Positions 29,189-38,992 of a DNA stretch of 64,000 nucleotides are shown piece after piece (the first letter of the stretch is position 1; each line of letters begins with the position of its first letter). This DNA is from Clostridiales bacterium UBA2432 (GTDB taxonomy: Bacteria > Bacillota > Clostridia > Lachnospirales > Vallitaleaceae), in contig DDQW01000068.1 of assembly GCA_002342805.1 (NCBI GenBank), positions 130,041-194,040 on the forward strand, given 5' to 3'. Under the pieces are notes generated by a model. It saw only the letters and a list, made by a program, of their open reading frames with translations. It did no database searches and was not told where the DNA came from. The position numbers and the translations under genes are program-made.

Positions 29189-29962
29189 TTAGCTATTCTG
29201 AATACGATATTCAGTAGGTGTGATTCCTATTTTTTTCTTAAACATTCGTGAAAAATACATATTATTTTCAAATCCTGATTGAAGTGCTATTTTATTGACT
29301 TTGAAATCAGTAGAGGTTAACAGTGTCTGTGCACGTTCCAGACGTTTGTTTATAATATACTGATTAGGTGGAAGTGAAAATGTTTTTGAAAAGGTATTAG
29401 TGAAATAAACCGGATCTAGGTTAAGTATGGAAGCAAGTTCCTTATTAGTTAGTTTATTGGTCAGATGGTAATCAATATAATTGAGGACAGGTTCGAAACG
29501 CATCATGTCCTTGCTAGGTTGCTTACACGACTGAAAAAAAGGGGCAAGCAGCCGGTAAATTGAACTATATGCCATTAGTGTGGAATAAGGACTGTTTAAG
29601 TTATAATTTTCTTTAAGGGTGCTAAAAAGACAATGAACATTCTCAGGCGCAGGAAGTTTGACCACAGGATTATAAATGCTGAAGATATCCATGACATCAT
29701 TATGAAGTAACTGAAAGTGGATATAATAGTGAGTCAGATGGTGGTTGCACATAGTTTCAACCATACTGAAAGCAGGGAGAAGATAGATGAAACCAGGTTG
29801 AAGAATATGAGTGGAATCATTAAGAATTAATGTTGCGTCACCATCAACGACGTAATAGATTCTGTGGTGAGGATAGGGAAACCTTTTTTTTGACCAATCG
29901 GGTTTTGCAGTACTAAAGGCAACGGTATCGATTTTTATTTTCATTTCTCCTAAACTTTGCAT
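29189..29962 (-). CDS. AraC-family transcription regulator
   Basis: A one-component regulator of 257 residues. The start at 29962 is preferred because GGAGAG lies at proper distance upstream. A longer in-frame start at 30064 would add an unlikely Ile/Tyr-rich tail. The N-terminal half is an AraC-type cupin ligand-binding domain (HRIYYVVDGDATLIL, LQPGFIYLLPA). The C-terminal half has the double helix-turn-helix (NKELASILNLDPVYFTNTFSK and the GFENNMYFSRMFKK segment). It is convergent with the degenerate ABC gene and divergent from the sulfatase at 30132, 169 bp away. Control of that sulfatase by an intracellular sugar is the natural reading. Confidence 0.9.
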   Translation of the reverse strand: MQSLGEMKIKIDTVAFSTAKPDWSKKRFPYPHHRIYYVVDGDATLILNDSTHILQPGFIYLLPAFSMVETMCNHHLTHYYIHFQLLHNDVMDIFSIYNPVVKLPAPENVHCLFSTLKENYNLNSPYSTLMAYSSIYRLLAPFFQSCKQPSKDMMRFEPVLNYIDYHLTNKLTNKELASILNLDPVYFTNTFSKTFSLPPNQYIINKRLERAQTLLTSTDFKVNKIALQSGFENNMYFSRMFKKKIGITPTEYRIQNS

Positions 29963-30131
29963 GAGACTCTCCAATCTGTAAATAATGCAATGAAATATAT
30001 TGATAATCCATTGATATATAAAGTAAATATAAATTATAATAATATATATGATTAAAGTTAACATATTTTCACTTTTAAAGCAACTACGTTAATGGAAAAG
30101 AGTGACTATGCAAAGAGAGGAAAAAATATTG

Positions 30132-31865
30132 ATGAAAAAAAACCCTAATATTGTTTTTATACTAACAGATGACCAAGGATTTGGGGATTTGGGCTGTACT
30201 GGAAATCCTATTGTTCAAACGCCAAACATTGATTCTTTTTATAATGAAAGTTTGCGATTTACTAACTTTCATGTAGGACCGACTTGTGCACCGACTCGTT
30301 CAGGTTTAATGACAGGACATTTTGCTAACAGCACAGGTGTATGGCATACAGTAGGCGGTCGATCCCTTCTTAGAAAAGATGAAGTGACATTGGCTACAGC
30401 CCTTAAAAATGCAGGATATGAGACCGGTATTTTTGGAAAATGGCATTTAGGTGATGCCTATCCTTACCGCCCAATGGATAGAGGATTTAATGAAACGGTA
30501 GTTCATGGTGGTGGTGGAATTAGTCAGACTCCGGATTATTGGGGAAACGATTATTTTGACGATACATATTTTGTAAACGGTGAACCGGTAGAATTCAAGG
30601 GTTATTGTACAGATGTTTTTTTCGATGAGGCAATTAAGTTCATTGAAAAGAATCAGAATCAACCTTTTTTCTGTTTTATACCTTCTAATGCTCCACATTT
30701 ACCATATAATGTTCCGAATAGCTATTCAAAACCGTATATGAACCAAACAAATGATGACCGCGCTAGATTTTATGGGATGATTACTAACATTGATGAAAAC
30801 TTTGCACGTCTTAGAGCAAAATTGTCGGAACTGAATATAGAAGATGATACCATAGTGATCTTTATGACAGACAATGGTACTAGCTGTGGCATTACAGTAG
30901 ATGCAAGTGATTATGTCATTGACGGGTTTAATGGAGGATTAAGAGGAGGCAAAAACTCAGAGTATGACGGAGGTCATAGAGTACCATTTTTTATGAAATG
31001 GACAAACGGTGGTTTTGATGTAGGCAAAGATTTAAATCAATTAACTGCAAACGTGGATTTTATGCCTACTTTGCTTGATATGTGTGATGTGAAAGAAGAA
31101 AAACTAGAATTTCATGGCATGAGTTTATTGCCTTATATGAGAGGTAATGAAAAAGGACTGGACCGTACGCTTGTTACAGATTCACAACGTGTGGCGTATC
31201 CTGTGAAGTGGAGAAAGAGTGCAGTTATGACCAATGATTGGAGACTAATCAATGGAAGAGAATTATATGAGATTAATCAAGATAGGGAACAACGCTTTGA
31301 TATCAGTCATAAATACCCAGAAGTAGTTAGAAGATTAAGGACTGACTATGATAAATGGTGGAAACTGGTCTCAACCCAATATGATGAAATGATACCTTAT
31401 CCAATTGGGGAAGAGACAATACACATAACCTGTCATGATCTTCGTAATGAAGAATGTGAAACTGCTTGGAACCAGAGACATATTCGATCAGGCTTAAGGA
31501 TTGACGGCTATTATGAAGTGGAAATAGAAAAATCAGGAAAATATAGATTCGGATTGAGAAGATGGCCACAATCCATTGATTTGCCCATAGCAAAAGGAAT
31601 TATTGGTCAAGATATTGAATTTTCCAAAGAATTTATACAAGAAAAAAACTGGGAAACTTATTCAGGTGGAGAGGCTTTACAGATAGATTACGCACAGATA
31701 CAAATACAGGGTATTATAGAGACTAAAAAAGTAGAAGAAGACGATAGAGAAGCTGAATTTGTATTGGAACTAGAAAAAGGTCTTACAAGATTGTCGGCTA
31801 AATTCATTGGTAAAGATAAAGAAGGAGTTACGGCAGCCTATTTTGTTGAAATAAGTAAAGCGTAA
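30132..31865 (+). CDS. Type I sulfatase (S1 family) with extra C-terminal domain
   Basis: A 577-residue sulfatase. Start at ATG 30132, where AGAGAGG lies upstream; a GTG 30 bp earlier is in frame but less likely. Motifs are ILTDDQGFGD at the metal site, formylglycine motif C-A-P-T-R at Cys52, FGKWHLG, SNAPHLPYN and FMTDNGT. The C-terminal 140 or so residues (from about 435) form an additional region ending in a beta-rich segment. No signal peptide is present. Having Thr in the CxPxR motif is allowed for formylglycine formation. Close sequence similarity to the relic at 34371 shows that a second copy once existed. Confidence 0.92.
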   Translation: MKKNPNIVFILTDDQGFGDLGCTGNPIVQTPNIDSFYNESLRFTNFHVGPTCAPTRSGLMTGHFANSTGVWHTVGGRSLLRKDEVTLATALKNAGYETGIFGKWHLGDAYPYRPMDRGFNETVVHGGGGISQTPDYWGNDYFDDTYFVNGEPVEFKGYCTDVFFDEAIKFIEKNQNQPFFCFIPSNAPHLPYNVPNSYSKPYMNQTNDDRARFYGMITNIDENFARLRAKLSELNIEDDTIVIFMTDNGTSCGITVDASDYVIDGFNGGLRGGKNSEYDGGHRVPFFMKWTNGGFDVGKDLNQLTANVDFMPTLLDMCDVKEEKLEFHGMSLLPYMRGNEKGLDRTLVTDSQRVAYPVKWRKSAVMTNDWRLINGRELYEINQDREQRFDISHKYPEVVRRLRTDYDKWWKLVSTQYDEMIPYPIGEETIHITCHDLRNEECETAWNQRHIRSGLRIDGYYEVEIEKSGKYRFGLRRWPQSIDLPIAKGIIGQDIEFSKEFIQEKNWETYSGGEALQIDYAQIQIQGIIETKKVEEDDREAEFVLELEKGLTRLSAKFIGKDKEGVTAAYFVEISKA

Positions 31866-31882
31866 ATTAGTTATAATTTTTG

Positions 31883-31942
31883 ATGGACATCGTTTGCTTA
31901 TCATGATTAAGAGTCAGATGAGCTTGGATGTCCATTGTTCAC
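31883..31942 (+). terminator. Hairpin after sulfatase
   Basis: ATGGACATC (31883-31891) pairs with GATGTCCAT (31927-31935) around a 35-nt loop, followed by a modest T-rich stretch. It could terminate the sulfatase transcript, but the loop is long. Confidence 0.45.
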
Positions 31943-31991
31943 TATTTTTGGTGCTTGCTATGGGAAATTATAGGTATGAGGTTAATAATCC

Positions 31992-33210
31992 CTAAGAATT
32001 GAGAGTGTTCCTAAATTCTGTTGGAGTAACGTTGTAGTATTTTTTTGAAAAGTGAGTAAAAATAATTGGTATTATCTATTCCAATATTTCTACTTATATC
32101 TGCTATTTTTAAATTTGTGTTTTGAAGCATGAATTTTGCTTTATCCATTTTTACTTTTGTCACATATTCACTAAACAACATACCTACTTCTTTTCGAAAA
32201 ATTTTACCTAAATATCCAGGATTATAAGACATTTTTGTCGAAATAACTTTGAGAGAAATATTTTCAAAATAATTATTATGTACATAAGCGAGAATTTCAT
32301 TGATCATAGGACTATAATTGTATTTTGATTTTTCTTCAAAATAATCGATGGATTCAGTTAGGTTTATTAATTGAGTATGCAAAAAATCTAATGAAGTAGC
32401 ATTGCTGATATTTTCAATGAGATATTCAGGTATAATTTTTGTGTCTGGAATCGTACTAGAAATATTTTTGTAAATTCTATTAAATAATATGAAAATCTCT
32501 AAAGTCATTAATTTTACATATGCAAAGTTTACTTTTGGCATAGTTGATATTTGGGTAAATATATTATTAATATAGTCTTGGAGTTCAGATTTTTCACCTA
32601 AACAAATTTTTTTTTCAATGTCATTATAATCAATAGTGAGATTAAAAGTTGTAATAATATAATTGTTTTCTTCGACAATGGCATCAAAAAAAATAAGGGA
32701 ATCTACATAGTTTACAATTAAATGATTAGCAGCTTTTTTAGATGTATTATAAGAATGATATAATTTGCTATAATGTGTGACTTCTGAACCTACGGATATA
32801 CGAATTTCAACACGACTTGAATCAATTAATAAACGCAATTTTTTTAGAGGGCTATCGATTAAATCAGTCAATAAAATTAAAATAATACTTCTAGTAAAAT
32901 CATAAAAAAGTTCGAAAGAGTACACAGGTAAAATAGAAGATAATTGAGCATTTAAATCAGAAAAAACTTTTTCGCTTGTATGTATATTCTTATCATACAT
33001 TATTGTACAGACTTGTAGAGAGCTAGAAATTATTTTGGGATTTACATAAATAGATTTTTCTCTGAATTCTTCATTACATATTTGATCTGTTATTAGACGA
33101 TTAAGAATATTAAATTTAAGTGTGCTTTTTGTTGAAATAAGAGTGCTTTCTCTTTCTAGCTCAATTTTATCAACAACTTGTTTAATTGTATTTAAAAGTT
33201 TGGGTGTAGA
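31992..33210 (-). pseudogene. YesN-type regulator, receiver domain deleted and C-terminus frameshifted
   Basis: The minus strand keeps the linker and AraC domain of a YesN-type regulator. At the 5' side the open frame runs out in the last receiver helix (residues reading KLLNTIKQVVDKIELERE) and then meets GH95 sequence at about 33199-33210. The receiver, with its phospho-acceptor, is absent. Near the 3' end a run of seven T (32040-32046, A on the coding strand) shifts frame. One base fewer would restore the standard ending FKKYYNVTPTEFRNTLNS and a stop at 31992-31994. As it stands, translation from an internal ATG at 33000 would give 329 residues with an altered tail ending at 32011. Two lesions argue for a non-functional gene, though a phosphorylation-independent regulator is not excluded. 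Confidence 0.8.
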
Positions 33211-34356
33211 GGCATATTTGTTCCTGCTCCAACAGCGCCTGATTCAGGGCTGCTAAAACATGTTGTTCCGCACATTATTCACTGGACTGGTGGTGCAGGA
33301 TGGCTATCGCAACATTATTATGATTATTATCTGTATACTGGTGACATAGAATTTTTGAAAGAAAGAGCATTACCTTTTATGTATGAAGCAGCATTATTTT
33401 ATGAAGATTTTTTTACCGTAGATGAGCAAGGTTACTTTATTAGTTGTCCATCAAATTCCCCGGAAAACACACCGGGTAACTATTGGAAAGGTGATGGAAT
33501 GGGTGCAGAAATGGAAACGACGATTAATGCTACCATGGACTTTGCGATTGCAAAGGAACTTTTAACAAATTTAATTGAAGGGTCTAGTAACACAGGAATA
33601 TATACGGAGAATATAAATAAGTGGAAAAGTATGCTAAAGAAAATTCCTCCTTACCAACTTAATGAAGATGGGGCTGTTAAAGAATGGATGCATGATTTTT
33701 TTGCGGATAATTATCACCATAGACACGAATCACATATATATCCAGTTTTTCCAGGTACTGAAGTCACTAAAGATAATAACGAAGAATTGTTTAATGGATT
33801 TGAAATCGCTGTAAAAAAAAGATTGCTTACGGGGTTAAATGAACAGTCAGGGTGGTCTCTTGCGCATATGGCAAATACTTTTGCTCGAATAGGAAAAGGA
33901 AATAAATCATTAGAATGTATTGAGATAATGACAAGATCTTGTGTTCTTAACAATTTGTATACAACACACAATGATTGGAGAAATATGGGGATAGGGGTAG
34001 AATTGCCGTGGGCACCCATACAATTAGATGCCAACATGGGACTTTGTTCAGCAATTAATGAAATGTTACTTTTTTCTGTACCCGGTAAGATTGTGATTTT
34101 ACCAGCACTGCCTGAAAAGTGGAAGAAAGGTAATGTGAAAAATCTTCTTGCAAGAGGTGCAATTGAAGTTTCTATTGAATGGGATTTGGATAAAAAAGTT
34201 GTTGGTATCAAATTGTTGTCGAAAAATAGAGATGCAATGATTGATTTAATTCTTCCAACACAATTAGTCGCAACAAAAGATTCCGTGATAAAAGAGGTTC
34301 AATTAAAAAAAGGAGATACTAAATCTTTTCAAATAATTTGTTCTAAGATTCATTAA
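33199..34356 (+). pseudogene. GH95-type fucosidase, C-terminal half only
   Basis: Open frame from about 33199, reading FGCRGIFVPAPTAPDSG and WTGGAGWLSQHYYDYYLYTGD, through the catalytic-domain end (SNSPEN, IQLDANMGLCSAINEML) to the C-terminal beta domain. The first half of the enzyme, including the NxNxQMNYW segment, is missing. Immediately upstream is an in-frame stop (33193-33195) inside the truncated minus-strand regulator. About 385 residues remain of an expected 750 or so. The first in-frame start (TTG at 33355) has no strong ribosome binding site. The head-to-head junction with the truncated regulator shows that one deletion removed both 5' ends. Confidence 0.8.
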
Positions 34357-34370
34357 ACAGGAGGAAAAAT

Positions 34371-34680
34371 AAAAAACCTAAATATTATTTTTGTACTCAC
34401 AAATTTTCATGTAAGACCAACTTGTGCACCAACGCGTTATGGATTAATGACAGAGCATTACGCTAATAGCACAGGTGTATTTTTTAATAAGATATTAGAA
34501 TATATGGAAGCAATGCATTACCTTTAGCTTATACACATTTAGAAATTCAAAATTATAAAAATGTAATCCAGTTAAAGAAGATGAGAAGAGTAGTTCATTT
34601 ATGTGGATTTAAAACTTGAAAAAGCTACTTTAGAAGCTTGGTTTTCCGATGGGAATAATCAGGCCGATACAGCTTGGTAA
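34371..34680 (+). pseudogene. Sulfatase relic with large internal deletions
   Basis: After AGGAGG at 34359 the frame reads NLNIIFVLT, then skips directly to NFHVRPTCAPTRYGLMT, matching the sulfatase at 30132 but lacking the roughly 30 residues between. After STGV it breaks down with several stops. The end still reads EKATLEAWFSDGNNQADTAW before a stop at 34678-34680, like a sulfatase C-terminal domain. So N-terminal, active-site and C-terminal remnants survive in about 310 bp of an original gene near 1.7 kb. It abuts the ATG of the next sulfatase. Confidence 0.8.
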
Positions 34681-36036
34681 ATGAAAATGATAGAAGGAGA
34701 CTATATAATTACGAAAAAAACCGATGCAAAAAAAACCCCAAATATTATTTTTATCTTAACAGATGACTGGGGATATGGAGACCTTGGATGTTATAATAAT
34801 GAAGAAATCCAAACTCCAAATATTGATAAACTAGCTGAAGAAGGTACACGATTTACTGATTTTCATGTGGCCAGTCCTGTATGTTCTCCGAGTCGATGTG
34901 CATTTATGACAGGGCATTATCCAGCACGACACTTAGTGCATGGACACTATGAGCGTTATGACCATAATACTGCAAGACACATGAATAATTGGCTGGATAA
35001 AGATGTCCATACTTTGCCAAAGTTATTAAAAGAGGCAGGTTATAGGACAGCGCATTACGGGAAGTGGCATCTTGGCGGTGGAGGAGGTCAATACGGTCAT
35101 CCAGATGCTCCACCAGTGATTGAATATGGTTACGATGCTACAAGGGTATGGAATGGCAATGGACCTACGTGGTTAGGAACGGAAAAATGGCCTTTTACAT
35201 TATTTAATGATATTGATAAAGTTTGGGCAGCAAATTCAAGTAGAATGGCTATTGAAGAAACACTAGAATTTATTAAGCAAGATAAAGATAAACCATTTTT
35301 TATTAACCTTTGGCTTAAAGATCCACATACGCCACTCCATCCAACAAAAGAACAAAGAGAGCCTTATAAAGATCTTGAAGAGCCAAGACAAACTTACTAT
35401 TCTGTGTTGACTAATGCAGATAAATATATTGGTGTTTTAATGGAAGAACTAGAAGCTATGGGACTTTCGGAGAATACAATTATTGTGTTCACCAGTGACA
35501 ATGGGCCTGAGACAATTACCTTAGAGGATGGTACATGGGGATCAACAGGTGGTTTAAGAGGTAGAAAAAGAAGTCTTTATGAAGGTGGTGTTAGAGTGCC
35601 TTTTATTGTAAGATGGCCAGGGATAACACCGGCCAATAATGTGGATTCAACCTCATTATTGTCTGCAGTTGATATGTTGCCTACGTTTTTAGATATTACA
35701 GGGGTTGAAATGCCGACAGACCTTCAACCAGACGGTGTAAATGTTGTGGATGCTTTTAGAGGCAATGAAATTACTAGAAAAAAGGCAATTATGTGGGAGT
35801 GGAGATTTTACCATAATGATGATGATTTTTGGCCTATGCTTGCCATTAGAAATGACCAGTATGTGTTAATTACAAACCCAGTACTCGATAAAGTTGAATT
35901 ATATAATCTAAAAATAGATGAACAGCAGAAAAATAACATTGTAAAAGAATACCCTGAAGTTGTTGAGAGATTAAATCGACAAATGGAAGAGTGGAATACG
36001 TTATTGCCTGGTTACAGTAACAGACCTGGGGTATAA
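34681..36036 (+). CDS. Type I sulfatase (S1 family)
   Basis: A 451-residue sulfatase. Motifs are FILTDDWGYGD, formylglycine C-S-P-S-R at Cys68, YGKWHLGGG, DPHTPLHP and FTSDNGPET. The length is normal and no signal peptide is visible. The start is uncertain. The ATG at 34681 follows the stop of the sulfatase relic directly and has no ribosome binding site. AAGGAG at 34694-34699 instead points at the in-frame ACG at 34711 (ACG AAA AAA ACC), which looks like a mutated ATG. Expression may therefore be weak or depend on read-through coupling from the relic. Confidence 0.88.
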   Translation: MKMIEGDYIITKKTDAKKTPNIIFILTDDWGYGDLGCYNNEEIQTPNIDKLAEEGTRFTDFHVASPVCSPSRCAFMTGHYPARHLVHGHYERYDHNTARHMNNWLDKDVHTLPKLLKEAGYRTAHYGKWHLGGGGGQYGHPDAPPVIEYGYDATRVWNGNGPTWLGTEKWPFTLFNDIDKVWAANSSRMAIEETLEFIKQDKDKPFFINLWLKDPHTPLHPTKEQREPYKDLEEPRQTYYSVLTNADKYIGVLMEELEAMGLSENTIIVFTSDNGPETITLEDGTWGSTGGLRGRKRSLYEGGVRVPFIVRWPGITPANNVDSTSLLSAVDMLPTFLDITGVEMPTDLQPDGVNVVDAFRGNEITRKKAIMWEWRFYHNDDDFWPMLAIRNDQYVLITNPVLDKVELYNLKIDEQQKNNIVKEYPEVVERLNRQMEEWNTLLPGYSNRPGV

Positions 36037-36066
36037 TATCTAAACTAAATAACTAACTATGGAATT

Positions 36067-36091
36067 CCAAAAGTTGGCATTCGTCCATCGA
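36067..36091 (+). other. Possible 25-bp fucI-like remnant
   Basis: CCAAAAGTTGGCATTCGTCC and the next five bases match 21 of 25 positions of the fucI 5' end at 51055-51079 and would encode PKVGIRP. Nothing else of fucI is recognisable around it, and the region to 36221 holds no gene. It may be a deletion scar or coincidence. Confidence 0.3.
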
Positions 36092-36221
36092 CATCAATGA
36101 CGATGACATTATAGAGTGACTTCTGATCGGAAACAGACTCGGTTTTTACAGGCTTTTACATCGCGTATATAAAGATAAACGGATAGCATTTTTTTAAGGG
36201 TCTAGTGCGGAGGTTTGAACC

Positions 36222-37343
36222 ATGATTTATACTAATATATGGGATATAAAAAAAATGTATGAGGTACCAAAAACATATCTGACAAATCTTTATTGTGTTG
36301 AAGGTTTTACTTCTTTTTTTTATGAAGGTTTTATGTACCATCACAAAGTAACAAAAGTATATGCCTATTACAAAGCACCGGAAGGTATACCACCTACAGA
36401 TGGTTGGCCAGCGGTAGTGATTGTTCACGGAGGTGGTGGAACAGCTTTTCATTGGATGGTTAAAAGATGGAATGAACAAGGGTTTGCGGCAATATCTATG
36501 GATCTTGAAGGTCATTTGCCTGACCTTAGTTTATCCCATGAAAATAGACCTATTCATAATTGTTCTGGTCCTAATAGAAAAAATGTATTTGAGGATTATA
36601 AATTACCAATAACTGAACAATGGATGTATCATGCTGTTGCAGATGTAATAAGAGCTAATACGTTGATTCAATCTTTTGATGAAGTGAATTCAGAAAAAGT
36701 AGGGATATTTGGTATTTCGTGGGGCGGAATTATAACTAGTATAGCTACTGGGGCTGATCGACGATTTAGTTTTGCTATAGCAGTTTATGGATGTGGATAT
36801 TTAAGTGAATCAGATGGGAAGTTACAACCTACTACAGAACAGAGTGTTTTATGGGAACCGATGAATCATCTTGTAAATGAAATTAAAACACCTATGCTAT
36901 TTATTAATGGAACCAATGACCAATATTTTCCCTTAGATACATGGGCAAGAACCACAACAGATATTAATGGAAAAGTTTGGCGTTATATTATACCGAATTT
37001 TGAACATGGACATTTACCAATATTTAACTTTAGTGAACATTTCGAATTTGCCAAAAAGATAGTGTCCAATAAAAAAAAATTGCAAAGTTTAAAAACACTA
37101 ATTATTGAGGACGGATTTTTAAAAATCCAAGAATTAAATAGTCAAGACATAATATCGGTTATATATAACTATACCTTAGATGTTGGAGTTCATGCTGAAA
37201 GAATATGGCAACAAAAAGAAATTGGACCAATTATGAATGGACAAATAAAAAAGCAGATAAAAAAAAGTACAACAGCAATATTTATAAATATAATTGGAAG
37301 AGATGGTCTTTGCTTTAGCTCTGAATATATTGAACTCATATAG
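36222..37343 (+). CDS. Alpha/beta-hydrolase, possible carbohydrate esterase
   Basis: A 373-residue serine hydrolase. The fold starts with AVVIVHGGGGTAFHW (oxyanion region), the nucleophile elbow is GISWGG with Ser166, and the acid and base are likely Asp233 in NGTNDQYF and His262 in FEHGH. This triad order is that of acetyl-xylan-esterase/dienelactone-hydrolase-like enzymes. About 80 extra residues at the C-terminus are not recognised. No signal peptide is present. GGAGG precedes the ATG. It sits beside sulfatases, so deacetylation of an imported acetylated oligosaccharide is plausible, but the substrate is not visible. Confidence 0.8.
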   Translation: MIYTNIWDIKKMYEVPKTYLTNLYCVEGFTSFFYEGFMYHHKVTKVYAYYKAPEGIPPTDGWPAVVIVHGGGGTAFHWMVKRWNEQGFAAISMDLEGHLPDLSLSHENRPIHNCSGPNRKNVFEDYKLPITEQWMYHAVADVIRANTLIQSFDEVNSEKVGIFGISWGGIITSIATGADRRFSFAIAVYGCGYLSESDGKLQPTTEQSVLWEPMNHLVNEIKTPMLFINGTNDQYFPLDTWARTTTDINGKVWRYIIPNFEHGHLPIFNFSEHFEFAKKIVSNKKKLQSLKTLIIEDGFLKIQELNSQDIISVIYNYTLDVGVHAERIWQQKEIGPIMNGQIKKQIKKSTTAIFINIIGRDGLCFSSEYIELI

Positions 37344-37495
37344 AAATATAATAATGATATGAACGTTGCTGAAAATTCAGAAAATATATACCAACCAGGT
37401 AATTGATAAAGCAGAGTCATGGGGACATATTGGATAATCAAATTGGTTATAACTGACTTTTACTAAGGTTTTTTGATGAAATGAAAAGGGAGCAA

Positions 37496-38992
37496 CTACA
37501 ATAATTTAAAATCCACATAAAAATGAACATACTCATCTTGATAAAAAGAGCCATAGGCATTGTGGTCAGCTTCTTGAATAGCTTTTATAATGGGTAGACC
37601 TAATCCGTAACCACCATTTTCACGGGTTCTTGATTGTTCCACTTTATAAAAACTATTCCACCAGTTTTCCAATTCTTTTTTATGGACAAACGGATAGGTG
37701 TTTGCAATATCACATCGTATAAATGCCCGATCGTTAACATAGATTACACAAATATTTAATTTTATTTGTTTTCTTTTATCGACATAGGCAAGTGCATTAT
37801 TTAAAAGATTCGTAAAAATTTGTTCTGTACGGAGGCGATCGGCATATATATTTATTGATGATATACTTTCAAAAACATTAAAATCTTTTGTAATAATAAT
37901 ATTTTTTTTCTCAAATAAGGGTTGTAATTTATGAAGAATATATTCAAGAAATTCTTTTAAATCAATAGGTTCTTTTTTAAAAGTGAATTCTCCAGACTCA
38001 ATTCGATTGATATCAAGTAATTCACTAATCAGTAAATCCATTTTCTTACTTTCATCAATAATAACATCACAATAAAAATCAGCTTTCGGATGATTTTTAT
38101 GAAGATTCAATTGAAGGCCTTCACTATAGCCTTGAATAAGTGATAAAGGAGTTTTTAGTTCGTGAGATACATTGTTGAGAAGGAGTTTTCTTTGTTGGTC
38201 AATGCGTATGCGTTCGGCAATCTCTTTTTCTAGTTCGTTATTTGTTTGAGTTAATAGAGCTATGTTTTTTTTCAAAGCATAGCTCATTTCGTTTATATTA
38301 ACAGCAAGCTGGCCTAGCTCATTATTACCTGCAACTGTACACCTATGTTTAAAATTCAAATGTTTAATGTGATCGGTAACATGGAACATGTCCAAAATTG
38401 GTTTGGAAAAAGATTTAGAAATATAATTAGCAACAATAATGCTAAAAACAAGCATTATTCCACCGGAAAAAATAATAAAACGATTGAATAAATTAATATT
38501 TTCATTAACAGAAGCGAGAGGAACGCGGATTTCAATTCGCCAATCATTATCAAGATAACCTGACAAAAGATAGAAAGAATGCTTGTTTAAAGAATCATTA
38601 ATGTAATAAAGTGAGACTTTATTATTTAAAGCAATTGCGTCTTTTGCATCTGTAGGCTTCAAGGGTGGGCGGGTATATGACGGAGGAAGACGTTCAACGC
38701 TACTATCTATGGAAAGAGGATTATTGGGTAAATAAATAGTTTTATTGGTCTCGTCAATAATGGTTAATTCCATAAAAGTACGACTACTATAGACTAAATA
38801 ATAAAGTGTCTCCGAATTTATTTCTGAGTTAGGCGTAGCGTTGATTTCTTCATAGATATCAATAATTGTATTTCGAGTGCTGTATCGATAATACGGTTCT
38901 AAAAAAAAACTATTAAAAATATATAACAATATTATAAATGAAGTGGTAAGAAGTCCAATTTGTAAAAATAATTTTCGTCGTATTGATTTCAT
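37496..38992 (-). CDS. Sensor histidine kinase, HisKA type
   Basis: A 498-residue kinase of the PhoR/EnvZ class, different from the YesM kinases. TM1 is near 10-30, an extracellular domain follows to about 165, TM2 is near 170-190, then a HAMP segment to about 245 and a coiled segment with ELEKEIAERIRIDQQ. The HisKA motif NNVSHELKTPLS has His277. The HATPase_c N-box is NLLNNALAY and the G2 box YGLGLPII. It overlaps its regulator by 4 bp. A degraded duplicate of the central part lies at 20472-20870. The likely target is the divergent VTC-like/DUF4956/CotH-like operon. Confidence 0.92.
   Translation of the reverse strand: MKSIRRKLFLQIGLLTTSFIILLYIFNSFFLEPYYRYSTRNTIIDIYEEINATPNSEINSETLYYLVYSSRTFMELTIIDETNKTIYLPNNPLSIDSSVERLPPSYTRPPLKPTDAKDAIALNNKVSLYYINDSLNKHSFYLLSGYLDNDWRIEIRVPLASVNENINLFNRFIIFSGGIMLVFSIIVANYISKSFSKPILDMFHVTDHIKHLNFKHRCTVAGNNELGQLAVNINEMSYALKKNIALLTQTNNELEKEIAERIRIDQQRKLLLNNVSHELKTPLSLIQGYSEGLQLNLHKNHPKADFYCDVIIDESKKMDLLISELLDINRIESGEFTFKKEPIDLKEFLEYILHKLQPLFEKKNIIITKDFNVFESISSINIYADRLRTEQIFTNLLNNALAYVDKRKQIKLNICVIYVNDRAFIRCDIANTYPFVHKKELENWWNSFYKVEQSRTRENGGYGLGLPIIKAIQEADHNAYGSFYQDEYVHFYVDFKLL

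Noticed and set aside
33714..34211. 165-codon minus-strand frame
   Set aside because: It is antisense to the GH95 fragment, which has clear family motifs on the plus strand.
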